This document shows, piece by piece, positions 54,782 through 62,890 of a stretch of DNA of 64,000 nucleotides. The position numbers and the translations under genes were made by a program. The notes beneath the pieces were generated by a model. The model was not told the origin of the DNA. It saw only the letters and a list, made by a program, of their open reading frames with translations, and did no database searches. The stretch is from Mycobacterium szulgai. Its GTDB lineage: Bacteria > Actinomycetota > Actinomycetes > Mycobacteriales > Mycobacteriaceae. The stretch is taken from positions 124,001-188,000 of the forward strand of contig NZ_LQPW01000005.1 of NCBI RefSeq assembly GCF_002116635.1, given 5' to 3'. Position 1 is the first letter of the stretch, and each line of letters opens with the position of its first letter.

Positions 54782-56866
54782 GTGACCGACATCGACCGTT
54801 GGTTTGACCGGACAGCGCGTCGGCAAAACCACACGGTCTCCCTTTTCGCGAGCCTTCTCACCGGCAGGATCTTTGCGTACTTCCGCTACCGTCTGCGCTA
54901 TGCGCTGCTGCTCGATACGGCGCGATTCCTTGTCCACGCCATAGAGTTTCTGATCCTTCTCGCCAGCCTCGGCAGACTCGCCGCGTTCACCATTGTGGTT
55001 CTACGCGTCGGCAGCCTGGTCGTCAGCGGCGGCTGGTGGGGCCTCCTTGAGGTCATGCGCCAGCGGCTCAGAGCGTTCTCCCGGTCCGGGGAGCGGGATG
55101 CGGCCGAGCACGAGATCGGCTGCTGGCTGGTGCTCTCGGTGATCGTGGGATCGACGCTGACGATCGTTGGCGGTGTCGCCCTGGCGGTCCGGCTTCCGTC
55201 GGGTCACGATCCGGTCGGACTTCTTTATGCCTTTCTGGTGGTCCTGGAGACTGCTGTGCGTTTTTCGGTCCGGGTGCTTCATTCCGGCATATACGCCACG
55301 CGGCGCATCTACCGCCCATTTTGGTCGTTGCTCGCGCCGACCGTCGTGCAACTGGTGGTGCTCAGCGTTGGCTATTACTTGTACCCGACTGCAGCAATCA
55401 TCGTCGCGATCATCACGTCAAATGCGATCGGCATCTGGATCACAGTTCGCTATACGCTCAGGATTTACCGGTTGATGGGATTTCGGCCGAAATTCGGGAC
55501 GATACATGACATTTGGCCAGCGCTCCCGCGGATCCCGCCTCGGCTAGCGTTCAAGGCAACGCTGGCCGGACTCGGCCTACGCCTTGATGCACTGGTCGTT
55601 CTCACGATACTGGGCATGTACCGGACCAACGACCGGGCGTTTGACCTTATCGCGGGCGTACCGGCCTGGCGGCATGTCGACACCTTCCAGTTTTTCTACC
55701 TGATACTGCCGTTATTCCGTGGCGCCTACGACGGCACCGGTCTCTTCTATTTCGACTTTGCGCGCCTGCAACAAATCCCGGCACTTCGCGATTTTCAACT
55801 TTCATTCTTTCGCAAGCTTTTATTGACGACGCCGTTCATCTCGCTTTTCTTCTGGTCACTGGCGGCCGCGCTGGGACTGCTTGTTTTACACGACGTACCG
55901 ATCACCTTCATGCTCGCCCTCCTTCCTCTCTTTGTCATTCGCAGTGTCATCGGCATCTACCAGATCCGGCTTTTCGCCGAAGGCTATTTCGGGACACTCA
56001 TCGCAACCATCGCGTTATGGGCTGCGTTGCTGTGGCTGGTATGGCTCGATCCCCATCCCGTCTCAGATCTGCTTGAGGTCATGGCCGCCATGATCACCGT
56101 TCTCATCGTTCTGATTAATCTGCAGCATCTTCGGGACCGTGAGCCCCCGCCGCTTCCCACCCTGCTGGCGTTGGGAGACTGGATGCGGGAACTCGGCCAC
56201 GAGTCCGGGCCCGTCCTCGTCGGCAAAATCACGGTCCCCAAGTGGATCCCGGCGAAACAGAGATCCGCTGCGGTCAAGCTGATGCAGGAAACATTTGATG
56301 GCACCGGATACGTTGCGTTTGGGTCACCGACGACACTTTTCTATTACCAGCGAGCACCGAACGGCGATACCGATCAACAGCCTCACCTGGCGCTGCAAGC
56401 GACCACGGGCGGCGCAGCAAACCGTGGAAAACCCTTGCATGTGCCGAGGACAAACGGACGCGATGCATTGGACCGGCTCCTCACCGAGAACTGGGTACAG
56501 GCCGTTGATGAGTTATCGCCGGAGCCGGACGGTCCCCACACCCTGACCCTGAAATTCCGCACGCTTTTTGCCGACGGCATAGTCTTCGACCTGGAAACGC
56601 TCGAGGGAACCCAGGACATGCACAACCTGGAAAAGAGTGTTTTGGTCAGGGCGCTGCCAATGGCCGTGCGCTGCCTTGAAAACGGTGTCAGCGTTGTCGC
56701 GTTGTCGGGTCGCCTCCTGACACCGGTCTTCCATCATGGAAAGTTGCGTTTGCTGTTTCTATTGCCGCACGATCCCGAGCCTGCGCTATTCGAAAGCTGG
56801 ATGCGGATCATCAACGATTGGCATGTCCGCCGGGGCAGCACTGCGGCGGCGGGGTGCGTTTCGTGA
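54782..56866 (+). CDS. Polytopic membrane protein (Wzx/MATE-like fold) with C-terminal cytosolic domain, coupled to RT
   Basis: The GTG at 54782 is preferred because GGAGAAG lies just upstream; an earlier GTG at 54752 is possible. The 694-residue protein has about 12 hydrophobic helices (residues about 30-450) arranged like polysaccharide flippases, then a soluble domain (about 460-694). I recognise no close family in that domain (GDWMRELGHESGPVLVGKI, VPKWIPAKQRSAAVKLM, LKFRTLFADGIVFDLETLEGT). Its stop overlaps the RT start by 4 nt (GTGA), indicating translational coupling. A role in anchoring or sensing for the RT is inferred. Confidence 0.78.
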   Translation: MTDIDRWFDRTARRQNHTVSLFASLLTGRIFAYFRYRLRYALLLDTARFLVHAIEFLILLASLGRLAAFTIVVLRVGSLVVSGGWWGLLEVMRQRLRAFSRSGERDAAEHEIGCWLVLSVIVGSTLTIVGGVALAVRLPSGHDPVGLLYAFLVVLETAVRFSVRVLHSGIYATRRIYRPFWSLLAPTVVQLVVLSVGYYLYPTAAIIVAIITSNAIGIWITVRYTLRIYRLMGFRPKFGTIHDIWPALPRIPPRLAFKATLAGLGLRLDALVVLTILGMYRTNDRAFDLIAGVPAWRHVDTFQFFYLILPLFRGAYDGTGLFYFDFARLQQIPALRDFQLSFFRKLLLTTPFISLFFWSLAAALGLLVLHDVPITFMLALLPLFVIRSVIGIYQIRLFAEGYFGTLIATIALWAALLWLVWLDPHPVSDLLEVMAAMITVLIVLINLQHLRDREPPPLPTLLALGDWMRELGHESGPVLVGKITVPKWIPAKQRSAAVKLMQETFDGTGYVAFGSPTTLFYYQRAPNGDTDQQPHLALQATTGGAANRGKPLHVPRTNGRDALDRLLTENWVQAVDELSPEPDGPHTLTLKFRTLFADGIVFDLETLEGTQDMHNLEKSVLVRALPMAVRCLENGVSVVALSGRLLTPVFHHGKLRLLFLLPHDPEPALFESWMRIINDWHVRRGSTAAAGCVS

Positions 56867-58197
56867 AGCCTGAACCGGTCGACATCGAGAAACGACTGGC
56901 CGAGCCGAAAACGTATGAAGACACCATCATGCGGATTTTCGCGAAACGAAGGCAGCGTGGATTGGCTTTCAGCGAGGCTGGTGGGGGCGTCACCTATTTC
57001 AGCACCGCAACCGAGCGGCGTGCGCTTTCCCGAGCAATCGCCCACAGTGTCGCCACCGGCGAATACCGCCCAGAGCCCGTGGACCTCCGCTTTCTCGAGT
57101 ACAAGGGTAAGTGTCGCGCCCTCCACCTACCCACCTTCGTCGACCATGTGGTTGGTTCGGCGCTCTTCCAGCTTCTTTCCCATAACGCCCGCTGCCATGG
57201 CCTGCCCGGCGTCTATTCCTACCTGCCCGGCTTAACGAACGTGGCAGCAACGCGGGCCCTTGCCGAATTTGTTCGCGCTCACCGCAAACGCGTGGGGGTC
57301 AAAGGTCCGCCGCTTTATGTCCTGCAGTCCGATTTCGAACACTATGGCGACGATCTCCCCGTTGGTCCCGACGCGGCGCTGTGGCGCATCCTGCGCGAGG
57401 TAGCCACACTCGGGAGTCCGCGTGGCGAACTGGGGCCGGATGTCTGGGATCTCATCACCCGCCTGGCACGCCCCGCCGTGCGGGATCGGGACGGTACGCA
57501 GTTCACGCGGCTCTACGGCACGGCGATGGGAACCCCTCTGGTACCGATCCTCGGGAATCTGGCGGTCGTACCCATGGACGCCGCGATCGTTGCGATCGAC
57601 GGCATTTTCTACGCGCGATACAACGATGACTTCATCGTGGCGCATCCGGACCTTGCCGCACTCCACGAGGCAGATGCCCGGATCGATGCCCTGCTCGACG
57701 ACTTGGGCGTCAAACGCAAACCCGCGAAGGAGTTCCGCACCGCCCTGGGCGGCAATGGCCTCTCCTGCGCGGCGGACCCCGCCTACCGCGGCCGCGACCG
57801 GATCGACTGCCTCGGACTGTCGGTGAGCCATGCCGGCACGATCGCCCTGGCGCCACATCGACTGCGCCGCTTCGTCGGACACATTGCGACCCGGATCGAT
57901 GCTGCCGCAGCTGCCCTGGCGCCGTGGCCGGCCGGTGAACGAGCGCGTCATCTCGTGCGCGCGACAAACGTAATGCTGGACGCGACGAATCCGTTCGCGG
58001 TTCCCGGCCTCTCCGTTGTCCTGGAGACGACAACGGACCGGGGAGTCCTCAAGGACTTGGATTTCCGCATCGCACGCAAGATCGTGCAGGTCGCCACAGG
58101 GCGGCCGGGCGTGCGCGGCTTTCGTGTGCTGCCGCCTGCGGTACTGCGGCGCGATATGGGCTTGGTATCGCTCGTACACCTGCGGAATTTGCGGTGA
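56863..58197 (+). CDS. Reverse transcriptase (RNA-directed DNA polymerase), second gene of the membrane protein/RT unit
   Basis: The GTG at 56863 overlaps the upstream stop by 4 nt (GTGA). The 444-residue protein has RT blocks: GKCRALHLPTFVDHVVGSALFQLL (residues 82-105), motif A with LYVLQSDFEHYG (Asp157), motif B GTAMGTPLVPILGNL (219-233), motif C YARYNDDFIV (YNDD, Asp255/256), and later KRKPAKEF and CLGLSVS. No HNH/maturase or integrase domain is seen, and no group II intron structure was noticed. The domain order and lack of X/maturase motifs suggest an uncharacterised or defence-type bacterial RT rather than a group II intron or retron with a canonical msr/msd. Confidence 0.85.
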   Translation: MKPEPVDIEKRLAEPKTYEDTIMRIFAKRRQRGLAFSEAGGGVTYFSTATERRALSRAIAHSVATGEYRPEPVDLRFLEYKGKCRALHLPTFVDHVVGSALFQLLSHNARCHGLPGVYSYLPGLTNVAATRALAEFVRAHRKRVGVKGPPLYVLQSDFEHYGDDLPVGPDAALWRILREVATLGSPRGELGPDVWDLITRLARPAVRDRDGTQFTRLYGTAMGTPLVPILGNLAVVPMDAAIVAIDGIFYARYNDDFIVAHPDLAALHEADARIDALLDDLGVKRKPAKEFRTALGGNGLSCAADPAYRGRDRIDCLGLSVSHAGTIALAPHRLRRFVGHIATRIDAAAAALAPWPAGERARHLVRATNVMLDATNPFAVPGLSVVLETTTDRGVLKDLDFRIARKIVQVATGRPGVRGFRVLPPAVLRRDMGLVSLVHLRNLR

Positions 58198-58221
58198 CCA
58201 CCGCTAAGTGATTAGTTCTTC

Positions 58222-58323
58222 TCGAGGGCGCGGACCCCGCCGTTGTGCGGTCGTTCCGAGGGACCACAGAGGTTGCGGCTTTCGGTCCCTCAATTGTGTG
58301 TTCTTCCCGCGCCCTCCTTTTTC
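58222..58323 (+). ncRNA. Candidate structured RNA (or complex terminator) just downstream of the RT gene
   Basis: An outer stem GAGGGCGCGG (58224-58233) / CCGCGCCCTC (58307-58316) is perfect over 10 bp. Inside are a short hairpin at about 58234-58252 and a second stem GAGGGACC (58258-58265) / GGTCCCTC (58284-58291), perfect over 8 bp. A run of five T follows at 58318-58322. The element begins about 25 nt after the RT stop. It could be an intrinsic terminator, or an ncRNA template as found near retron and DRT-type RTs. Strand is assumed to be that of the RT. Confidence 0.55.
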
Positions 58324-58329
58324 TCTGCA

Positions 58330-58591
58330 CAGCGCCGTGGTGACCTCCGCCTCCACCAAACGGCGTCTTCGTGCGATCAAACGGCTGCGCCGCACCTACG
58401 GCAGCCTCGCCCGCAAACCCGGGGCGGACCTTCGCTATGTCCAGAAGACCATGGGGCACTCGACCTCGACCGTCACCGCCGACATCTACAGCGACCTCTA
58501 CTCAGACGAACGCGACCACGTCGCCACAAATCTCGACCGGCTCAACAACCTCGCCAACATACGGCGAAGGGACAGGACCAACCATCAATAA
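58330..58591 (+). pseudogene. Remnant of a tyrosine recombinase (integrase) C-terminus, copy 1
   Basis: In frame 2 the fragment ends RRTYGSLARKPGADLRYVQKTMGHSTSTVTADIYSDLY followed by DHVATNLDRL. That matches the last part of tyrosine integrases (LGHxS...Y, with the nucleophile Tyr in ADIYSDL), but no N-terminal or central domain is present. A partly homologous fragment lies at 62540. It lies immediately before a tRNA-Phe 3' half, the normal arrangement of an integrase next to its attachment site. Confidence 0.75.
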
Positions 58592-58622
58592 CTTGCTGTC
58601 ACCGCATACAAGCAGTCAAATA

Positions 58623-58672
58623 TGGTGGCCAGGGGCGGGATCGAACCGCCGACCTTCCGCGTTTCAGGCGGA
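58623..58672 (-). other. 3' half of tRNA-Phe(GAA): attachment-site remnant, copy 1
   Basis: On the minus strand the sequence contains the anticodon arm TCCGC-CTGAAAC-GCGGA (anticodon GAA), the T arm GGCGG-TTCGATC-CCGCC, the acceptor strand CTGGCC and an encoded ACCA. The 5' half (acceptor and D arm) is absent: the adjacent bases at 58673 onward do not pair. It therefore marks an integration junction (att), not a functional tRNA. The same element recurs at 62772. Confidence 0.85.
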
Positions 58673-58918
58673 GTTCCCGCTTACACCAACGTGTTTCAGC
58701 TCGTCAACCCAGCCTGAAGACCATCAATTGGCCCCGTGGAGCAGCTGTTCCCCAGGGTTGGCCCCATTTCGGCCCCATGGAACCAGCTGCCCGACCAAGC
58801 CCGGACGCCCCTCGCTAATGGTTGGCGTACGTGTTCACGCCTTTAGATAAGCCTGACCTTGGCGCGTACCTCAACCGTCCGGCGTACACCACTACATCAG
58901 TCGAGGCCGAGGGTCCAC

Positions 58919-59227
58919 TCACTGAGGTGGCGGGAGGACGCCCACGCACTGGTTGGTAGCCGGATTCCACAACGACCCGTAATCACAATTCAGGGGCTGG
59001 CCTGACACCGGACCTCGGCACACATTGGCAACAGGGTCCCACCACGCGCCGTTCTCGCAATCCAGCGGCGTGACTCCTGAGGGGCGGCATACGTTGGCCA
59101 CTGGGTCCCACCACGAGCCGTTGTCACAATCAGCCCGGCTAATTGCCGGTGTCGCGATCGCCGTATATGCCATCGGCGCTAACGCTGCCGTCACGACCAC
59201 TGCCACGCGCCGGCCAATTCTCTTCAT
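58919..59227 (-). CDS. Small secreted protein with three Cys/WWDP repeats
   Basis: The 102-residue preprotein has a signal peptide ending ATPAISRA. The mature part is three tandem units of about 22 residues: DCDNGSWWDPVANVC, DCENGAWWDPVANVC and NCDYGSLWNPATNQC, each with two cysteines that could form an intra-repeat disulfide, plus Pro-rich ends. No known family is recognised. It lies alone between the two tRNA-Phe remnants, so it is part of the island. Confidence 0.8.
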   Translation of the reverse strand: MKRIGRRVAVVVTAALAPMAYTAIATPAISRADCDNGSWWDPVANVCRPSGVTPLDCENGAWWDPVANVCRGPVSGQPLNCDYGSLWNPATNQCVGVLPPPQ

Positions 59228-59530
59228 AAACGGGCCCTTCCGCGGAAAACTGTCCCTCGTTCGCTAGCTGCGACTACTTCGTGTGTAACCGCGCCCTGAA
59301 TGCCCTAAACCGCCTTGCATGTCGGTTACTCCTACCGCAGAGCGGCCCGTCGCCGGCCAGGTACCGACGGGACTTGCAGTCGACGCCGTTGCGTTATCGG
59401 ACTCTGCAAAGCTCGACACTTTCGCGCCAGGCACTTTATTGCCGATGGTTGCGAGGCCGAAAATCCTGTAGTGCTTCCTGCCACGTAATTGGGGTCCTAT
59501 CATTTTGGCCTATGGCGCCAGCAACTGATT
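59228..59530. other. Intergenic region upstream of the kinase-STAND gene
   Basis: No gene is visible in this stretch of about 300 nt. It must contain promoters for both divergent genes. No clear repeat, operator or RNA structure was seen. Confidence 0.4.
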
Positions 59531-62500
59531 GTGGTTGACGTGGATCCCACGCTGCGGAAAGCGGTTGTCGATGTGGCCGCGGAATTGGCTGGATTGGGGT
59601 TCGCTGATGCGGTTGAGATCGGTCGGGGTGGGTTTGGGGTGGTGTATCGCTGCAGACAGGTGGGGTTGGGTCGCCTAGTCGCGATTAAGATGCTGACCGC
59701 GTTCTCTGATGATGATCGCGCCCGGTTTGCCCGTGAGCAGCATGCGGCAGCGCGTTTGACTGGGCATCCCCACATTGTCGCAGTGTTGCAGGTGGGTCAG
59801 ACGCCCAGCGGGTGCCCGTTTTTGGTGATGCCGCTGTGTGTACACGGCTGCTGGGCGGAGCGCATCTGCGAGGCGGGGGGGTTGGGGGTCGACGAGGTCG
59901 TGCAGGTCGGGGCCAAGATCGCTGGTGCGTTGGCCGCCGCGCATCGGGCGGGAGTGGTGCATCGCGATGTGAAGCCGGCCAACATCCTACTTACCGAATA
60001 CGGTGAACCGGCGTTAGCCGATTTCGGGATCGCTCATGTCCGTGGGGGGTTTCAGACCATTGCGGGATTCTATAGCGGCACACCGGCGTTCACTGCCCCG
60101 GAGGTGATCGCCGGGGCTGACCCCGGCCCGAGTGCTGACGTCTACGGGTTGGGCGCCACGTTGTTCGTCGCACTGACCGGCCATGCCGCTTTTGAGCGCC
60201 GCTGCGGCGAGGACGTGGTTGCCCAGTTCGTCCGGTTTACCAGCGGGCCAGTGCCCGATCTGAGTGACCATGCCATCCCCGCCGAGCTGGCCGCCATCAT
60301 TTCGGCCGCGATGGCCCATGACCCCGCCGCTCGACCGTCGGCGGGCGAACTCGGCGAGCAGCTACGCCAGCTTCAACTACACCAGCATCCCGGTCTTGGC
60401 CCTGCGGCACGACCGGCCACCTCACCGACCACTGCGCTGGGCCCAACGCGGGGCAATTTGCCGCTGCTGCCCGGCGAGGTGGTGGGTCGGGGTGCCGAGG
60501 GGGCGCAACTGCGCAATCTTTTCGCAGACTCGCGGCTGGTCACTGTGACCGGCGTGGGTGGAGTCGGCAAAACCACCCTGGCCATACATGCCGCATCCGA
60601 ATTGCGCGCCGAATTCCCCGACGGGGTGTGGCTGGTCGAGCTGGCCGAACTGCAGGACGGCACGCTCCTGAACGAAAGGGTGGCCGCCGAGCTGGGGGTG
60701 CGTGATCAGCCCGTTCGTCCGCTCAGCGACGTGTTGATGGGAGTTCTAAGCGAGCAGCACGCACTGCTGGTGCTGGACAACTGCGAGCACCTCATCGACG
60801 ATGTGGCGAAGTTCGTCGAGATGGCGCTGCACCGGTGCTTACGGCTGCACGTACTGGCGACCAGCCGCGAGGTCCTCGATATCACTGGCGAAACCGTGCT
60901 GCCACTCTCCCCGCTGGCCGTACCCGACCCCGACACCGCCCCTGGCTTGGACGGGTTGGCAGGCTACCCCGGGGTTGCGTTGTTCGTGCAACGCGCCCGC
61001 GCCGCGGCCCCTGACTTCACGCTGGACAACCGCAACTGCTGCGCGGTGGCCCGCATCTGCGCTCGGCTAGAGGGCTTGCCGCTGGCCATCGAACTGGCCG
61101 CTGCCCGGATACGTGCCATGTCCGCCGAACAAATCGCCGAGGGACTTATTGACCGCTATACGCTGCTAAGCCGCGGCCACCGCGGCGCCCCCAGTCGCCA
61201 CAAAACCCTCGCCGGCTGTATCGACTGGAGCTACCAACTCTGCACCCGTAGCGAAAAGCAGCTGTGGGCAGCGGTCGCGGTGTTCACCGGAAGCTTCGAT
61301 TTGCCCGCCGCACGCTACCTTTGCGGCGAGGACCTAGGCCCCGATGGCCTGCTATTGGACCTGCTGAGCTCCCTGGTCGACAAGTCCATCCTCATCGCCA
61401 GCCAGCAGGGCGACCGCGTGCGCTTCCGACTCCTTGAAACCTTGCGCGACTACGCCAAAACCCATGTCGCCCAAGCCGAACAGGACCGGCTAAGGGCCCG
61501 CGAGGCCCACTGGTGTCATCAACTCGTCACACAGGCCAGTACGGAGTGGTACAGCCATGCTCAGCTGTTCTGGTCGACGCGACTGATGCAAGATATTGCG
61601 AACATCCGTGACGCGCTGCAATTCGCCCTGGGCGATGACCCGACTATGGCCTTGGAGATGGCGGTGGCCATGCGCCCCGTTTGGATGTTCCGCGGGATGC
61701 TCGGCGAAGCACGCCACTGGCTTGAGCGAGTACTCAAGGCGACATCAACACAACTGAGCCTTCCACGAATCCACGCGTTGGGGGGCTTTGCGACGATCGC
61801 TTTCTTACAAGGTGATCTCTCCGCAGCTTGCTCTGCCATCGCCGAGGCGCGCCATCACTTGGAGGAGACACCAGACGCAGAACTAGGTGCCGGAATCGAC
61901 TGCATTGACGGCTACCTTGCCGTGCAAGGTGGTGAGATTGACCGGGCGGCTCAGTGTTTCCAGCAGGCCTTGGCCGTGGCGACCGGCTACGAGGTGCGCA
62001 CAGCATCGATGTACTACCTAGGCTGGGCATTTGAGGTCTCGGGCGATCTTGACGAAGCGATGAGCTGCTTCGAAGCGGCGTTGGAGCTTACGAAATCCCA
62101 GGGGGATTCGATCTACCAGTCACGGGTACTGACGTCGGTGGGCATGGGACACTGGCTGCTCGGCGAGCCCCAAAAAGCAGAACCAGCCCTAACCGAGGGC
62201 CTTCGCCTCGCACAGTTGGTCGGCGATCCTCTCAACGGGGCGCAGTCCTTGGAGACCTTGGCCTGGATTGCTAGCTCGCGTCACGATTGGCGGCACGCTG
62301 CAGTCATGATGGGAGCAGCCGATGCGCTGAGCCGAGCGATCGGTAGCCCACTGCTGTACATCCCCGATCTAATTGCCTGCCATAACGTCTGCGACAACCA
62401 GGCTCGCGAGGAGCTCGGCGCGGAGGGATTCGAGGCCGCTTGGGCCGACGGCGCCGCTCTCAATTTCGATGAAGCCGTCGTGTTGGCCTTGGATGCGAGT

Positions 62501-62539
62501 AACAACTGCCCGGACCAGATGGTCAGCACGACGCGGTGA
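59531..62539 (+). CDS. Ser/Thr protein kinase - STAND ATPase - TPR fusion (PknK-like N-terminus)
   Basis: A GTG at 59531 is chosen; the open frame reaches back to a TTG at 59489. The product is about 1,002 residues. An N-terminal kinase has GRGGFGVVYR, the ATP lysine in VAIKML, HRDVKPANIL and ADFGIAHV, similar to the kinase domain of mycobacterial PknK. A NB-ARC-like ATPase follows (Walker A GVGGVGKTTL near residue 340, ALLVLDNCEHL as Walker B, then ARLEGLPLAIELAAA). The C-terminal 300 residues are TPR-like helices. There is no membrane segment and no LuxR DNA-binding domain. It lies inside an island. Confidence 0.88.
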   Translation: MVDVDPTLRKAVVDVAAELAGLGFADAVEIGRGGFGVVYRCRQVGLGRLVAIKMLTAFSDDDRARFAREQHAAARLTGHPHIVAVLQVGQTPSGCPFLVMPLCVHGCWAERICEAGGLGVDEVVQVGAKIAGALAAAHRAGVVHRDVKPANILLTEYGEPALADFGIAHVRGGFQTIAGFYSGTPAFTAPEVIAGADPGPSADVYGLGATLFVALTGHAAFERRCGEDVVAQFVRFTSGPVPDLSDHAIPAELAAIISAAMAHDPAARPSAGELGEQLRQLQLHQHPGLGPAARPATSPTTALGPTRGNLPLLPGEVVGRGAEGAQLRNLFADSRLVTVTGVGGVGKTTLAIHAASELRAEFPDGVWLVELAELQDGTLLNERVAAELGVRDQPVRPLSDVLMGVLSEQHALLVLDNCEHLIDDVAKFVEMALHRCLRLHVLATSREVLDITGETVLPLSPLAVPDPDTAPGLDGLAGYPGVALFVQRARAAAPDFTLDNRNCCAVARICARLEGLPLAIELAAARIRAMSAEQIAEGLIDRYTLLSRGHRGAPSRHKTLAGCIDWSYQLCTRSEKQLWAAVAVFTGSFDLPAARYLCGEDLGPDGLLLDLLSSLVDKSILIASQQGDRVRFRLLETLRDYAKTHVAQAEQDRLRAREAHWCHQLVTQASTEWYSHAQLFWSTRLMQDIANIRDALQFALGDDPTMALEMAVAMRPVWMFRGMLGEARHWLERVLKATSTQLSLPRIHALGGFATIAFLQGDLSAACSAIAEARHHLEETPDAELGAGIDCIDGYLAVQGGEIDRAAQCFQQALAVATGYEVRTASMYYLGWAFEVSGDLDEAMSCFEAALELTKSQGDSIYQSRVLTSVGMGHWLLGEPQKAEPALTEGLRLAQLVGDPLNGAQSLETLAWIASSRHDWRHAAVMMGAADALSRAIGSPLLYIPDLIACHNVCDNQAREELGAEGFEAAWADGAALNFDEAVVLALDASNNCPDQMVSTTR

Positions 62540-62739
62540 AAGCGGGCGGCCCGCAAATCAGGCGCCGAACTTCGCTATGTCCAGAAACCATGAGTCATTC
62601 CACGCCGACCCGTCACCGCGAACATCTATAGCGACCTCTACGCCGACGAACTTGACCGCGTAGCCACCAACCTCGACCGGCTCCACGGAACCGCCGAAAT
62701 CCAGGCGACCGGACAAAAACCAAGACCAACCAGCCATAG
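62540..62739 (+). pseudogene. Integrase C-terminal remnant, copy 2
   Basis: Just after the kinase gene stop the frame gives RKSGAELRYVQKP, then a stop and frameshift, then TANIYSDLYADELDRVATNLDRL. This is homologous to the fragment at 58330-58591 at DNA and protein level, with several indels. Like copy 1 it precedes a tRNA-Phe 3' half. It is clearly non-functional. Confidence 0.78.
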
Positions 62740-62771
62740 CGTGCTGTCACGGCGTCCGCGCAGGTCAGAGA

Positions 62772-62820
62772 TGGTGGCCAGGGGCGGTCGAACCGCCGAC
62801 CTTCCGCTTTTCAGGCGGAC
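62772..62820 (-). other. 3' half of tRNA-Phe(GAA): attachment-site remnant, copy 2
   Basis: The minus strand again shows the anticodon arm CCGC-CTGAAAA-GCGG, GGTCGGCGGTTCGA..., and CTGGCCACCA. Compared with copy 1 it has two bases deleted in the T loop and a base changed in the anticodon loop. The 5' half is missing, so it is a second integration junction in the same orientation 4.15 kb from the first. Confidence 0.83.
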
Positions 62821-62856
62821 AGAACGGCCGCTGGCCTGCGGTTTAACGACGTTCAT

Positions 62857-62890
62857 GCGTCAAATACGGCGCGCTGAGCGCGCCTGACGC
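62857..62890. repeat. Strong imperfect hairpin next to att copy 2
   Basis: An inner perfect stem GGCGCGC-TGA-GCGCGCC (62868-62884, 7-bp arms) is extended by GCGTCA (62857-62862) / TGACGC (62885-62890) with a 5-nt bulge on one side. It lies between the tRNA-Phe remnant and the rep-like pseudogene. Terminator, dso/oriT-type origin or recombinase site are possible functions. Confidence 0.65.

Noticed and set aside
56863..58197. Group II intron-encoded protein
   Set aside because: No maturase or HNH-type region follows the RT core, and no intron domain V-like hairpin was noticed around the gene; it is co-transcribed with a membrane gene instead.
58623..58672. A functional tRNA-Phe gene
   Set aside because: Only the anticodon arm to the CCA end is present; the acceptor 5' strand and D arm are missing, and the following bases do not match.
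58371..58850. Open frame on the plus strand that includes WWPGAGSNRRPS
   Set aside because: This peptide is the translation of the tRNA 3' half region; the frame runs through the att remnant and has no coding support.
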